A stretch of 64,000 nucleotides of DNA from an uncultured Clostridia bacterium (GCA_934647235.1 CAKUFG010000002.1:62001-126000); one strand, 5' to 3'; shown: positions 1 through 7,775, counted from the first letter of the stretch. A program made the numbers and translations. The notes: generated by a model not told the origin, from the letters alone.

Positions 1-728
1 ACGCGGGTGTATTCGCCGCGGCCCTTGTTCACCTGCAGGCTGGTCAGGTACTGCAGCGCATCCAGGGTCTCGCCGCGGCGGCCAATCAGCACGCCCTGCT
101 CGTCGCCCATCATATTGACGCGCACATTGCCCTCTTCATCGGTATTGACGGCCACGGACACCTGCACGCCCATCAGCTGGGTCAGCTCCTGCAGGAAGGT
201 CTGCGCGCGGCCGGCAGCCGTTTCAGGATCGGCCTGCTCGGCAGGCTCCACGGGCTTCTTGGGCTCCTGAGGCTGCTGCGGACGGGGCTTCCTTTCGACA
301 GGCTTGCGGGCAGGCTTCTTGGGCGCTTCGGACTGTTCAGCCTTGGGCGCATCGTCCTGCGCAGGCTTTTCAGCAGCCTTCTTGGTGGCGGCAGGCTTCT
401 TTTCAACAGGCTTGGGCTGAGCAGGCTTTTCCTGCGCGGGCTTGGCAGGCGCTTCCGCCTGGGGCTTGCGGGCAGGCTGCTTTTTGGGGGCAGGCTTCTT
501 TTCCTCCAGGGAATCGGCAAACAGCGAATGGGTATCCAGCACGCTGCTTTGCTCAATCACGGTCAGGCGCACGCGCCAGGGACGGCTGCCGAACAGGCCG
601 AACAGGCCCTTGCTGCCTTCTTCCACTACGTCTACGTTTACTTCGCCAATCGTCAGGCCCAGGGCTTCCAGGCCGGCGTCAATTGCTTCTTCACGGGTTT
701 TGCCGGTAGCTTCATAGGATTTGCTCAT
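1..728 (-). CDS. jag: Jag/KhpB RNA-binding protein (SpoIIIJ-associated), C-terminus cut off by window edge
   Basis: The gene reads leftwards off the window, so its 3' end is missing. The ATG at 728 overlaps the yidC stop by one base (TAATG). The first 55 residues are a Jag-N domain (starts MSKSYEATGKTREEAI and carries the KGLFGLFG stretch). Residues of about 85-170 form a low-complexity Lys/Pro/Ala/Glu linker, and a KH domain follows with the GRRGETLDALQYL loop. The R3H domain normally found at the C-terminus would lie outside the window. Family members bind RNA and partner with KhpA in cell elongation and division control. Its place behind yidC is the classical one. The linker is longer than usual. 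Confidence 0.93.
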   Translation of the reverse strand, partial: MSKSYEATGKTREEAIDAGLEALGLTIGEVNVDVVEEGSKGLFGLFGSRPWRVRLTVIEQSSVLDTHSLFADSLEEKKPAPKKQPARKPQAEAPAKPAQEKPAQPKPVEKKPAATKKAAEKPAQDDAPKAEQSEAPKKPARKPVERKPRPQQPQEPKKPVEPAEQADPETAAGRAQTFLQELTQLMGVQVSVAVNTDEEGNVRVNMMGDEQGVLIGRRGETLDALQYLTSLQVNKGRGEYTR

Positions 729-1801
729 TATTTAACGTTCCCCTCTCCCTCGGTCAGCGCTTTTTCCCTTGCGTCCTTCTTTTCCAGATACCTGTTGATC
801 CAAATCGACTGCGCGGTGGCAAACATGTTGATGGTTACCCAGTACAGGGCGAAGCCGGCGTTGCTGCTCAGGCAGATGAATACCGAGAAGATCGGGAAGA
901 AGTACTTCATAAAGGCGTTCATGCTGCCGTTCTGCTGATTGTTCTGCTGCTGATTGGCCTGATCCTGCATGGCGGGATTCAGCTTGGTCATCAGCCACTG
1001 GGTCACGCCCGACAGGACGGGCAGAATCAGCAGGCCGTTGAAATCCTTATAGAGGGTGAAGGAGAAGAGCAGGACGCTCACATTCTTCCAGCCGGGCACG
1101 GCGGCCGTCTGGGCAATGTAGGTGGGCATCTGCTGCATGGTGGGCAGCAGGTAGGTGTTGATGGTGGTCTGCAGCGTTGCGTTGCTGGTAAAATCGAAGA
1201 TTTCGGAAACGCTCAGCTCCGCCGCCGCAGGCACGGCCGCGCGGATGTGCTGCAGCATCGTGGCCAGATCGGCCTCGGACACGGTTTGCAGCATATGCGC
1301 CCAGGTTTTATTGCCGATGCTGATCATGGCGCTGGCATCGGGCGCGATGGTCTTGAAGGGGGAGTCGGCCATAAACACGTTCTTGATCCACAGGAAGCCC
1401 TCGTACACCGGGGTTTCGCCCTGCAGGAAGGCGAAGGCCTGCTTGATCAATTCCATGTTGGCGATATCGCGCATGGCGTAGAACATGCAGAACAGGATGG
1501 GCCACTGCAGCAGCATGGGCAGACAGCCGCTCATGGGGTTGTAGTGTTCCTTCTTCATCAATTCAGCCTGTTTTTGCTGCAGGCGCTGCTTATCATCGCC
1601 GTACTTTTGCTGCAGCTTATTGAGCTTGGGCTGAATCTCGCTCATTTTGCGCATGCCCTTGCGGGATTTTACTTCAAACGGGGTCAGCACCGTGCGGATC
1701 AGCACGGTAAAGATAATGACGGCAATGCCATAGTTATTGACCAGCCCGTAGATCCACTGCAGGATCTCGCGCAGCCAGACGGTTACAAAAAACGTGCTCA
1801 T
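728..1801 (-). CDS. yidC: YidC/OxaA/SpoIIIJ membrane protein insertase
   Basis: 357 residues. YidC inserts and folds proteins in the cytoplasmic membrane, with or without SecYEG. The sequence shows the Gram-positive five-helix layout: a first membrane span near residue 20, the positively charged cytoplasmic hairpin (residues of about 45-85, KMSEIQPKLNKLQQKYG), the typical PMSGCLPMLLQWPI segment after it, and further spans near the C-terminus. The N-terminus lacks the lipobox Cys found in Bacillus SpoIIIJ. It lies 3 bp after yidD and overlaps jag, so it is translated as part of the rpmH-rnpA-yidD-yidC-jag operon. Confidence 0.96.
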   Translation of the reverse strand: MSTFFVTVWLREILQWIYGLVNNYGIAVIIFTVLIRTVLTPFEVKSRKGMRKMSEIQPKLNKLQQKYGDDKQRLQQKQAELMKKEHYNPMSGCLPMLLQWPILFCMFYAMRDIANMELIKQAFAFLQGETPVYEGFLWIKNVFMADSPFKTIAPDASAMISIGNKTWAHMLQTVSEADLATMLQHIRAAVPAAAELSVSEIFDFTSNATLQTTINTYLLPTMQQMPTYIAQTAAVPGWKNVSVLLFSFTLYKDFNGLLILPVLSGVTQWLMTKLNPAMQDQANQQQNNQQNGSMNAFMKYFFPIFSVFICLSSNAGFALYWVTINMFATAQSIWINRYLEKKDAREKALTEGEGNVK

Positions 1802-1804
1802 CGA

Positions 1805-2050
1805 TTAATTCTCGTCCTTCCTGATGATGGTATCCACTCGCTCGGGAACGGGATCATAGCCCCCCTTGGCAAAGGGGTGGCAGCGCAGCAGCCGCCTGGC
1901 CGCCAGGTATCCGCCGTAGGCCGCGCCGTAGCGCTCCACGGCCTGCATGGCATATTCGGAACAGGTGGGCGTATATTTGCACGCGGGCGGCAGGAGCGGA
2001 CTGATATGCCGCTTATAGAAGCGCAAGGATGCAAGCATGGCTCGCTTCAT
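1805..2050 (-). CDS. yidD: YidD membrane protein insertion efficiency factor
   Basis: 81 residues from ATG at 2050 (a GTG one codon upstream is an alternative). The family signature is intact: RFYKRHISPLLPPACKYTPT followed by CSEYAMQAVERYG and LRCHPFAKGGYDPVP. YidD is a small, amphipathic, membrane-associated protein that aids YidC-dependent insertion; the conserved cysteines of the CKYTPTCSEY and RCHPF motifs are all present. It sits 27 bp after rnpA and 3 bp before yidC, the usual order. Confidence 0.95.
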   Translation of the reverse strand: MKRAMLASLRFYKRHISPLLPPACKYTPTCSEYAMQAVERYGAAYGGYLAARRLLRCHPFAKGGYDPVPERVDTIIRKDEN

Positions 2051-2077
2051 CACTGCTGCTCACCCCAGTCCCGTGCA

Positions 2078-2410
2078 TTACGCATCACGATACAGCCCAT
2101 GCCTTTTCAGCAGGCTGCGCATCGCCTGTTCCAGCTGCCGGTAGGTAGCGTTCGCGGCCTCCGGACGGGCCACAAACACATAGAAGCCGTTTTTAAGGGA
2201 AGGAATCTGCTGGCGGAAGCACTCGCGCAGCCTGCGTTTTACGCGGTTGCGCACAACGGCGTGTCCCACCTTTTTGTTTACCGCAAAGCCCACCTGCAGC
2301 TTGCCTGCGCGCACGTAAACCAAAGACAAAAGATGGGTGCCCATGCTTTTGCCTTTGCGGAAAACATAATGAAACTGTCCGTTCTTGCGGATGCGGTACG
2401 CTTTCTGCAC
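2078..2410 (-). CDS. rnpA: Ribonuclease P protein component
   Basis: 110 residues if started at GTG 2410, which has an AAGGGCAGG ribosome binding site 7 bases upstream; a TTG seven codons further upstream (2431) would add residues not seen in the family (proteins usually begin M-x-K-x-Y-R-I-[KR]-K-N, here V-Q-K-A-Y-R-I-R-K-N). The RNR signature (VVRNRVKRRLRECFRQ) is clear. The protein assists the RNase P ribozyme in trimming tRNA 5' leaders. It is in the rpmH operon but separated from rpmH by a strong hairpin (2443-2485), probably lowering its level relative to L34. Confidence 0.95.
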   Translation of the reverse strand: MQKAYRIRKNGQFHYVFRKGKSMGTHLLSLVYVRAGKLQVGFAVNKKVGHAVVRNRVKRRLRECFRQQIPSLKNGFYVFVARPEAANATYRQLEQAMRSLLKRHGLYRDA

Positions 2411-2442
2411 AGCAATGCCTGCCCTTATCAAACGGTATGGAA

Positions 2443-2485
2443 AACCCGCCCCGGAGATGCACGATGGCAGGCACCGGGGCGGGTT
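2443..2485 (-). terminator. Intercistronic attenuator between rpmH and rnpA
   Basis: On the minus strand a perfect 12-bp stem (AACCCGCCCCGG with CCGGGGCGGGTT) encloses a 19-base loop and is followed by TTTTCC, a weak U-tract. It lies in the 122-bp gap between rpmH and rnpA. A partial terminator here would give more L34 transcript than rnpA-yidD-yidC transcript. A smaller hairpin (TCACGC/GCGTGA, 2508-2525) lies just upstream. Confidence 0.65.
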
Positions 2486-2532
2486 GAGCCATGCTTCGTC
2501 GGTCGATCACGCCCAAAAGCGTGACCAGAGGA

Positions 2533-2667
2533 TTACACGGTCAGTTCCTTGCGGCCACGACGACGGCGGGCGGCGAGAACGCGGCGGCCGTTCTTGGTGG
2601 ACATGCGGGCACGGAAACCATGCACCTTGCTGCGCTGGCGCTTTTTGGGCTGATACGTACGGAACAT
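2533..2667 (-). CDS. rpmH: 50S ribosomal protein L34
   Basis: 44 residues, the normal length, beginning MFRTYQPKKRQRSKVHGF and ending in RRRRGRKELTV. The near-universal MKRT(Y/F)QP start is here MFRTYQP. An AAAGGAGAG ribosome binding site lies in front of ATG 2667. The gene leads the rnpA-yidD-yidC-jag operon. In most bacteria dnaA lies directly upstream on the other strand; here that place is taken by a coiled-coil protein gene on the same strand. Confidence 0.97.
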   Translation of the reverse strand: MFRTYQPKKRQRSKVHGFRARMSTKNGRRVLAARRRRGRKELTV

Positions 2668-2759
2668 GTTTCTTCTCTCCTTTTTATGACGTTACGCGAG
2701 AAAGTCGCGCTTATCATGACCTTATCTCTTTGCGGCAAGCCGCCGCAAACAGCCTTTTT

Positions 2760-2788
2760 ATTATACTAACGAACGCGCGCAGTGTCAA
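2760..2788 (-). promoter_or_regulatory. Consensus sigma-A promoter of the rpmH operon
   Basis: Minus strand: TTGACA (2783-2788), 17-bp spacer, TATAAT (2760-2765). Both hexamers are perfect. Transcription would start near 2753, giving an 85-base leader that contains a GCGGCGGCTTGCCGC hairpin before rpmH. Confidence 0.85.
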
Positions 2789-2844
2789 GCATTTTTTGCT
2801 GTGAATCGTGCGCCGGGCAAGCTTTTGCGGCGCCGCCGCGCGTT

Positions 2845-3528
2845 TTACTCGCCGTAGCCGTTGTTATCCGGATAGGCGGCGGGGTTATAATCCGCGCCGG
2901 TCTGCTGGGGGAAGCTCGCGCCCAGCTGCTGACGCATGGTGCGCAGCGCGTCCAGCTGCGCGCTCATGCCGATATCGGCGTGCTCCAGCAGCTGGGACAG
3001 GCTGGCCAGCGTTTCCTGGCGCAGACGCGCGCATTCCTGCTGCGCAGCCTCGGTGATTTCCGCCGCGCGTGCCTGGGCGCGCTGAGTAATCTCGCTTTCC
3101 TCCACCAGCTGCGCGGCCTGGGTCTGCGCCACGCTGACCAGGCGGTTGGCGTGCTCCTGCGCGCCGGCGACCAGCTGATTGGCGTGCTCAGTGGCCTGGC
3201 GCACGGTTTCATCGGCGCTGGCCTTGGCGCTGCGCACGGTCTCGTCGGCGCTGGCCTTGGCCTTGGCCGTCATATCGTTGGCCTCGCGGGTGGCCTTTTC
3301 GTTGGTTTCACGCGCGCGGCGCTCCACCTCGTCCAGCAGCTCGCGCTCGCGCGCCAGCAGCTTTTCCGCCTTTTCCAGATCGGGATCCAGGCTGTCGCTC
3401 AGCCGGTCCAGCAGGCGATCCATGCGCTGCTTATCCAGCATGATCAGGCTGCTCAGGGGCACCTTGCGGCTGGTTTCCATCAGATTGTTGATTTCGCTGA
3501 TTACGGTGAACACTTGCATTTCCGCCAT
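2845..3528 (-). CDS. Coiled-coil protein of unknown function (V-ATPase subunit/DivIVA-like composition)
   Basis: 227 residues from ATG 3528 (GGAGG 8 bases upstream). From residue of about 45 to 200 it is an almost unbroken heptad-rich helix, high in Ala, Glu, Arg, Gln, with repeats such as KASADETVRSAKASADETV and EHANQLVAGAQEHANRLV. The last 25 residues are a disordered Pro/Asn/Tyr/Gly tail. No catalytic motif or membrane span is seen. It follows coaD by 19 bp and is the last gene of the alr-to-coaD run, so it shares its transcription. Genes of this look, often labelled ATPase or DivIVA-like, recur beside coaD in Clostridia; a structural or scaffolding role is inference. Confidence 0.75.
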   Translation of the reverse strand: MAEMQVFTVISEINNLMETSRKVPLSSLIMLDKQRMDRLLDRLSDSLDPDLEKAEKLLARERELLDEVERRARETNEKATREANDMTAKAKASADETVRSAKASADETVRQATEHANQLVAGAQEHANRLVSVAQTQAAQLVEESEITQRAQARAAEITEAAQQECARLRQETLASLSQLLEHADIGMSAQLDALRTMRQQLGASFPQQTGADYNPAAYPDNNGYGE

Positions 3529-3547
3529 GATTTTTCCCTCCGTTCTT

Positions 3548-4036
3548 TTATACGCGATGCGTAAGGTAGTTTTTGATCAGCTCCACATTGCACTCGGGCA
3601 CAAACGGGGCGATATCCCCGCCGAAGGCCGCCAGCTGGCGCACCATGCTGCTGCTTACGTCCCGCAGCTCGGGCCGGGCAGGCAGATATACCGCCTCAAA
3701 GGCCGGGTACAGCACGCGGTTGAAGGCCGCCCAGGGCAGCTCAGTTTCCATTTCAGCCGCCGAGCGCACGCCGCGCACCACGGCGTCCGCCTGCTTGATG
3801 CGCACATAATCGGCCAGCAGACCGTTATAGGATTCCACACTGGCGTTATCAATGTCCGCGCAGATGCGCTCCAGCAGCTCCAGCCGCTTTTTCAGCGGCA
3901 GAAAGCCCTTTTTATCCGGGTTGATCAGCACGGCGACCACCAGGTGATCGCACAGCGCGGCGGCGCGGCGGATCAGATCCTCATGCCCGCGCGTGGCCGG
4001 GTCAAAGCTGCCCGGAAATATCCACAGTCCCGCCAT
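3548..4036 (-). CDS. coaD: Pantetheine-phosphate adenylyltransferase
   Basis: 162 residues, standard length. It transfers AMP from ATP to 4'-phosphopantetheine, the penultimate step of coenzyme A synthesis. Visible motifs: nucleotidyltransferase GSFDPATRGHEDLI (the T/HxGH site) at residues 8-21, RGVRSAAEMETE at about 88-99, and the SSSMVRQL (family ISSTxVR) motif at about 128-135. Its first 35 bases overlap the end of rsmD, a common coupling of these two genes. GGAG lies in front of ATG 4036. Confidence 0.95.
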   Translation of the reverse strand: MAGLWIFPGSFDPATRGHEDLIRRAAALCDHLVVAVLINPDKKGFLPLKKRLELLERICADIDNASVESYNGLLADYVRIKQADAVVRGVRSAAEMETELPWAAFNRVLYPAFEAVYLPARPELRDVSSSMVRQLAAFGGDIAPFVPECNVELIKNYLTHRV

Positions 4037-4589
4037 CTTGTTGCTCCTCGTATCGATAGAATGTAATCATGGTATCGCGGTATTTGCGCTGATCGGTCAT
4101 ACGGTAGCCCGGCCCAGGATTGGGCTGCACAGCGGCGGCATGCTCGATCACCACCAGCGCGCCGGGCTCCAGCACGCCCGCGCTGCGCATCTGCGCGCAG
4201 GCCGGGGCGGTATCCAGCCGATAGGGCGGATCCAGAAACACCAGATCGAACCGCGCGCCCTCGCGCTCAAGCAGGGCCAGCGCCTGGCTGTCCATCATGG
4301 GCAGCAGCCGCGCGCGATCCTGCAGGCGCAGGGACTCGATATTGGCCCTGATCACCCGCGCCGCCTCGCGGGAGCTGTCGCACAGCACGGCGCTTTGCGC
4401 GCCGCGGCTGACAGCCTCCAGCGCCAGCGCGCCGCTGCCCGCGTACAGATCCAGCACCCGCGCGTCCGGGCACCAGGCGGCGATGATATTAAACAGCGAT
4501 TCGCGCGTGCGATCCAGCGTGGGGCGCGTATCCGTGCCCTTGGGGGCCAGAATGGTGCGCGAGCGCATTTCACCGGCAATAATACGCAT
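4002..4589 (-). CDS. rsmD: 16S rRNA (guanine966-N2)-methyltransferase
   Basis: 195 residues. The N-terminus MRIIAGEMRSRTILAPKG and TRPTLDRTRESLFNII is diagnostic of RsmD; VLDLYAGSGALALEA (about 45-59) is the SAM-binding motif I, and FLDPPYR (about 120-126) the catalytic DPPY motif. The enzyme methylates G966 of 16S rRNA in assembled 30S subunits. The ribosome binding site is weak and the gene follows the preceding gene's stop by only a few bases, suggesting translational coupling. Confidence 0.95.
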   Translation of the reverse strand: MRIIAGEMRSRTILAPKGTDTRPTLDRTRESLFNIIAAWCPDARVLDLYAGSGALALEAVSRGAQSAVLCDSSREAARVIRANIESLRLQDRARLLPMMDSQALALLEREGARFDLVFLDPPYRLDTAPACAQMRSAGVLEPGALVVIEHAAAVQPNPGPGYRMTDQRKYRDTMITFYRYEEQQDGGTVDISGQL

Positions 4590-4595
4590 GGGCGG

Positions 4596-5420
4596 TCAGA
4601 TCAATTCCTTCTTTTTGTTCTTTTGCTCCATCTGCTTGGCGCGCTGCTCGCGTGCCTTGCGCTCCTTGGCGTTATGCTTGCGCTTGTTCTGGCGGATATT
4701 TCCGTGCACCAGCGCGCGCAGCTGCGGACCGCGCAGATAGCCCAGGCCGTAGCAGGCAGGGGTAAGCAGGCAAAGCAGGGGCGACAGCCGATCCACCAGC
4801 AGCAGCGCGTCCGCGTTGCCGCTGCCCGCAATATTGACAAACGGGAACAGAATCAGCCGCACGGCCACGCGCAGGATATCCGCCAGCTGCACGGCGCTGG
4901 TCTGCTGATAATAGGCCAGTGCCGCGCCGATATCGGCATGCTCCTCATATGCGGATACCCAGGAGGGCAGCACGCCCAGGGAGTAGGTTTGCTTCTGCGC
5001 CATAAAGGCGTAAATCAGCGCGATGATAAACACGGGCGCAGCGCCGCACGCGGCGGTCACAAAGCCCTTGAGGGGATGGAAGCACCGGTTCAGTTCGCTG
5101 TCTGGCACGTTTTTGCCCTCGTTTTTGCGGTTCATGGCGATCTCAGCAAAGGCCGTATCGCTTTCGCCCATGCGCGCGCCGTCATTATACATCAGGCCCA
5201 TCACCATCAGCAGAATCACGCCGTTGCATATCACGCGCAGAGCGGTATTATCAAAGGCCAGCGCGCTGCCCACGATGACGTAAAGGACGGTAAAAATCAG
5301 CGTGTAGCCCAGGATGCGCCAGCAGCGCTTGACGGCGGTTTTGCTGAAAGCGCGGCCGCGCAGATAGGGCTTGTATACCGGCTGCGGGCCTTTTTTGTTG
5401 TTCTTGGCGTTACTCTGCAT
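4596..5420 (-). CDS. Conserved multi-spanning membrane protein, unknown function
   Basis: 274 residues from ATG 5420, chosen because AAAGGGG lies 10 bases upstream; an in-frame ATG at 5453 lacks a site. It overlaps the alr stop by 11 bp. About five hydrophobic spans are seen (residues of about 40-60, 65-85, 125-150, 185-205, 215-235), between a Lys/Asn-rich N-terminus and a highly basic C-terminal tail (KRKHNAKERKAREQRAKQM) likely to be cytoplasmic. I do not recognise a functional motif. The operon position between alr and rsmD is the only hint. Confidence 0.8.
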   Translation of the reverse strand: MQSNAKNNKKGPQPVYKPYLRGRAFSKTAVKRCWRILGYTLIFTVLYVIVGSALAFDNTALRVICNGVILLMVMGLMYNDGARMGESDTAFAEIAMNRKNEGKNVPDSELNRCFHPLKGFVTAACGAAPVFIIALIYAFMAQKQTYSLGVLPSWVSAYEEHADIGAALAYYQQTSAVQLADILRVAVRLILFPFVNIAGSGNADALLLVDRLSPLLCLLTPACYGLGYLRGPQLRALVHGNIRQNKRKHNAKERKAREQRAKQMEQKNKKKELI

Positions 5421-6558
5421 TGGCGTTTTTCCCCTTTGTTTCTTCATCTTCATAAATCACCGGCACGCGCGCGTGCGGCGACAGCATGATCTCATAGCAT
5501 ATGGTGCCCGCCCATTCGGCCAGCTGCTGCGGGGTGATGCTCGCCCCCTGCTGACTGCCCATGAGCACGGCGGTATCGCCTGCGGCGGCGGCGGGCACAT
5601 GGCTTACGTCCACCATCATCTGATCCATGCACACGCGGCCCAGCACCGGGCACAGCTGCCCATGCAGCAGCACGCTTGCGCGGCCCGAGCAGGCGCGGGG
5701 ATACCCATCGCCATAGCCCACCGGCAGCGTGGCCACGCGCAGCGGACGATCCGCCAGGAACGCGCGCCCATAGCCCACCGTATCGCCGGGGACAACGGCT
5801 TTGACATAGCTGACGCGCGTTTCAAACTGCATGGCCGGGCGCAGATGCAGCCCGTAATCGGCAGCCGGGCAGCCGTAGATGGCGATGCCCTCGCGCACCA
5901 TGCTCAGCCGCGCCCAGGGAAAGCGCAGCGACGCATCGCTGGCCGCAGCGTGCAGGGTAAGCCCCGCAGGCAGCATTTCGGTCAAGCGCATAAAGTGCGC
6001 AAACTGCTCGCGCGAAAAGCTGTCGTCCGGGTTATCCGCATCGGCAAAGTGCGTAAACGCGCCCGTCAGGCGAACCAGCGGCGCATCCGCCAGCGCGGCC
6101 AGCGCGGCGCGTACCTCGTTTTCATCGCGCGCGCCGATGCGCCCCATGCCGGTATCCAGCTTCAGGTGTACCTGAACGGGCTGATTCTGCCGCGCGCAGG
6201 CGTTTTGCAGGCAGCGCACCCCGGCAGGATCGAACACCGTCTGCATCAGGCCCTCGCGCACGGAAATCTCCGCGCCCGCAGCCGTCGCATTGCCCAGCAC
6301 CAGGATGGGGGCCTGCACGCCCGCCTCGCGCAGCCGCCGCCCTTCTTCAGGCATGGCGACCGCCAGGCAGGACGCGCCGTTCTGCAGCGCCGTCTGCGCC
6401 ACGGGAATCAGCCCATGGCCATAGGCGTTGGCCTTGACAACGGCCATCAATTGCACATTTTCGCCCAGCTCGCGCCTGATGGCGCGCACGTTGTGGGCAA
6501 TCGCATGCAGATCCACGCGCACGCAGGTGCCGCGGCTATCGGGATAAGCGCTAATCAC
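5410..6558 (-). CDS. alr: Alanine racemase
   Basis: 382 residues starting at GTG 6558, which overlaps the upstream stop in GTGA. It interconverts L- and D-alanine for peptidoglycan. PLP attaches to the Lys in AVVKANAYGHG (about residue 43); the opposing catalytic Tyr lies in DTVGYGRAF (about 260); the substrate-binding MDQMMVDV stretch is at about 310. Fold-type III barrel followed by a beta domain, normal length. The paired ACT-domain gene in front is unusual, and could tie D-Ala supply to amino acid sensing. Confidence 0.95.
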   Translation of the reverse strand: MISAYPDSRGTCVRVDLHAIAHNVRAIRRELGENVQLMAVVKANAYGHGLIPVAQTALQNGASCLAVAMPEEGRRLREAGVQAPILVLGNATAAGAEISVREGLMQTVFDPAGVRCLQNACARQNQPVQVHLKLDTGMGRIGARDENEVRAALAALADAPLVRLTGAFTHFADADNPDDSFSREQFAHFMRLTEMLPAGLTLHAAASDASLRFPWARLSMVREGIAIYGCPAADYGLHLRPAMQFETRVSYVKAVVPGDTVGYGRAFLADRPLRVATLPVGYGDGYPRACSGRASVLLHGQLCPVLGRVCMDQMMVDVSHVPAAAAGDTAVLMGSQQGASITPQQLAEWAGTICYEIMLSPHARVPVIYEDEETKGKNANAE

Positions 6559-6983
6559 AGGCTTTCTACCTCTTCCTGCGTCAGCATCCGCACGCCGCAG
6601 GCGGACAACGTCTGCCGGGCGCGCTCCTCATCATCCGGACGCAGGATAATCAGCGCCTGGCGGCCGGCCGCGCGCATAAAGCTGTACAGGTATTCGATGC
6701 CCACGCCGTTTTCAGAGAGCTTCTGCAGCACCTCGCTCAGCCCGCCGGGACGATCAGGCACCTCCACAGCCAGCACATCGCTGACGCAGGCGGTGTAGCC
6801 CGCGGCGCTGATCTGCATGGCCGCCTGCTCGGGATTGCGCACAAGGCCGCGCAGGATGCCGAAATTGGCCGTATCGGCGATGGACAGCGAAATCATATCG
6901 ATCTGCTTTTCCCCCAGCATGCGCGTAAACTGCGCCAGGCTGCCCGGCGTGTTATCCACAAAAACGGAAATCTGCTTAATCAA
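6555..6983 (-). CDS. Tandem ACT-domain protein
   Basis: 142 residues from TTG 6983, supported by AAAGGGAGG 10 bases upstream; upstream codons in frame look non-coding. Two ACT domains fill the protein: KQISVFVDNTPGSLAQFTRML (residues of about 2-75) and VLAVEVPDRPGGLSEVLQKL (about 75-142), each with the ligand-site Pro-Gly-x-Leu turn. ACT pairs bind amino acids and usually control linked enzymes. No catalytic domain is attached. Stop overlaps the alr start by 4 bp, so the two are co-translated. Confidence 0.85.
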   Translation of the reverse strand: MIKQISVFVDNTPGSLAQFTRMLGEKQIDMISLSIADTANFGILRGLVRNPEQAAMQISAAGYTACVSDVLAVEVPDRPGGLSEVLQKLSENGVGIEYLYSFMRAAGRQALIILRPDDEERARQTLSACGVRMLTQEEVESL

Positions 6984-7022
6984 GGGCGCGTCGCCTCCCT
7001 TTGCGTAATCCTTTACAGATAC

Positions 7023-7031
7023 ATTATAACA
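7023..7031 (-). promoter_or_regulatory. Extended -10 promoter of the ACT-alr operon
   Basis: Minus strand TGTTATAAT: a perfect TATAAT with the TGn extension, 40 bp before the TTG start at 6983. No good -35 hexamer is at the right spacing, as expected for an extended -10 promoter. Confidence 0.6.
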
Positions 7032-7075
7032 CATCCGTCCGGCAATTACTACCCGTCAAAGAATCAGTTAAACAA

Positions 7076-7110
7076 AAATCCGGGCGGCTCCTAGCCGTCC
7101 GGATGAGGTG
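7076..7110 (-). terminator. Terminator of the small heat-shock gene
   Basis: Minus strand ATCCGGACGGCT, loop AGG, AGCCGCCCGGAT (one mismatch), then TTTTTGTTT. It lies 46 bp after the hsp20 stop. Confidence 0.85.
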
Positions 7111-7155
7111 ATTGCTGTTTCTTTTTGTTTGAGCTTTGTTTGAGGCGCTTCGCCT

Positions 7156-7599
7156 TTACTCGATGGCGATGGTATGGGGGCCTTCGATCTTCTTCACATC
7201 CTTCTTGGGCACCTCGATCATCAGCACGCCGGCTTCGTACTTGCACTTGACGTCCTCAGCCTTCACATCGCCCACGTAGAAGGTGCGCTGGCTGGTGCCC
7301 ACATAGCGCTCCTGACGGATGACGCGGCGCTGCTTCTTATCTTCCTCGTCCTTATCCAGGGACTTGGTGGCGCTGATGGTCAGATAGCCGTCCTTCAGGT
7401 CCACATTGATTTCTTCCTTCTTGAAGCCGGGCAGATCGATGGCCAGCTCGTAGCTGTCCTCAGTCTCATGCACATCGGTCTTCATCAGACGGGAAGCGTT
7501 CTTGCCGTAGAGCTCCTTGTTGGTGTTCCACATGCCGCGGGCAAAGGTATCGTTAAACAGATCGTCAAACAGATTCTCACTGAAAACCATAGGCAACAT
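7156..7599 (-). CDS. Hsp20/alpha-crystallin family small heat-shock protein
   Basis: 147 residues. Small heat-shock proteins hold unfolding proteins in oligomers without ATP. The alpha-crystallin domain runs from about residue 40 to 135 (DVHETEDSYELAIDLPGFKK to YEAGVLMIEVPKK); the conserved (A/G)-x-L motif is present as AGVLMIEV, and the C-terminal TIAIE supplies the I/V-x-I/V assembly motif. The gene is monocistronic, with a perfect sigma-A promoter embedded in a CIRCE operator and its own terminator. The 130-base leader contains a small hairpin (ATACT/AGTAT) with the Shine-Dalgarno GAAAGGA in its loop. Confidence 0.94.
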   Translation of the reverse strand: MLPMVFSENLFDDLFNDTFARGMWNTNKELYGKNASRLMKTDVHETEDSYELAIDLPGFKKEEINVDLKDGYLTISATKSLDKDEEDKKQRRVIRQERYVGTSQRTFYVGDVKAEDVKCKYEAGVLMIEVPKKDVKKIEGPHTIAIE

Positions 7600-7733
7600 A
7601 AAACATACTTCCTTTCAGTATCCTTGCGGATCCCCGGCGGGCCTTTGCGCCTGACACTCGTCCTGCGCCGCTTACCGGGCATGCTCAGGCTTTTCTTTGG
7701 CCCCTTCGGGCCTCTTTCCTAAGCACAGGCCCT

Positions 7734-7761
7734 ATTATACTCGCGTTATCAGCACTGTCAA
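7734..7761 (-). promoter_or_regulatory. Consensus sigma-A promoter of hsp20
   Basis: Minus strand TTGACA (7756-7761), 16-bp spacer, TATAAT (7734-7739), both perfect. The -35 hexamer lies inside the CIRCE element, so HrcA binding would occlude RNA polymerase. Confidence 0.88.
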
Positions 7762-7775
7762 TAGGTGAGTGCTAA
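7749..7775. promoter_or_regulatory. CIRCE element (HrcA operator) of hsp20
   Basis: One half matches perfectly (GAGTGCTAA, 7767-7775), the other with two mismatches (TCAGCACTG, 7749-7757), and the spacer is the canonical 9 bp. CIRCE is bound by the HrcA repressor. hrcA itself is not in the window. Confidence 0.88.

Noticed and set aside
7485..7682. Basic upstream frame in the hsp20 leader
   Set aside because: It overlaps hsp20 in another frame, has no good ribosome binding site and is likely incidental.
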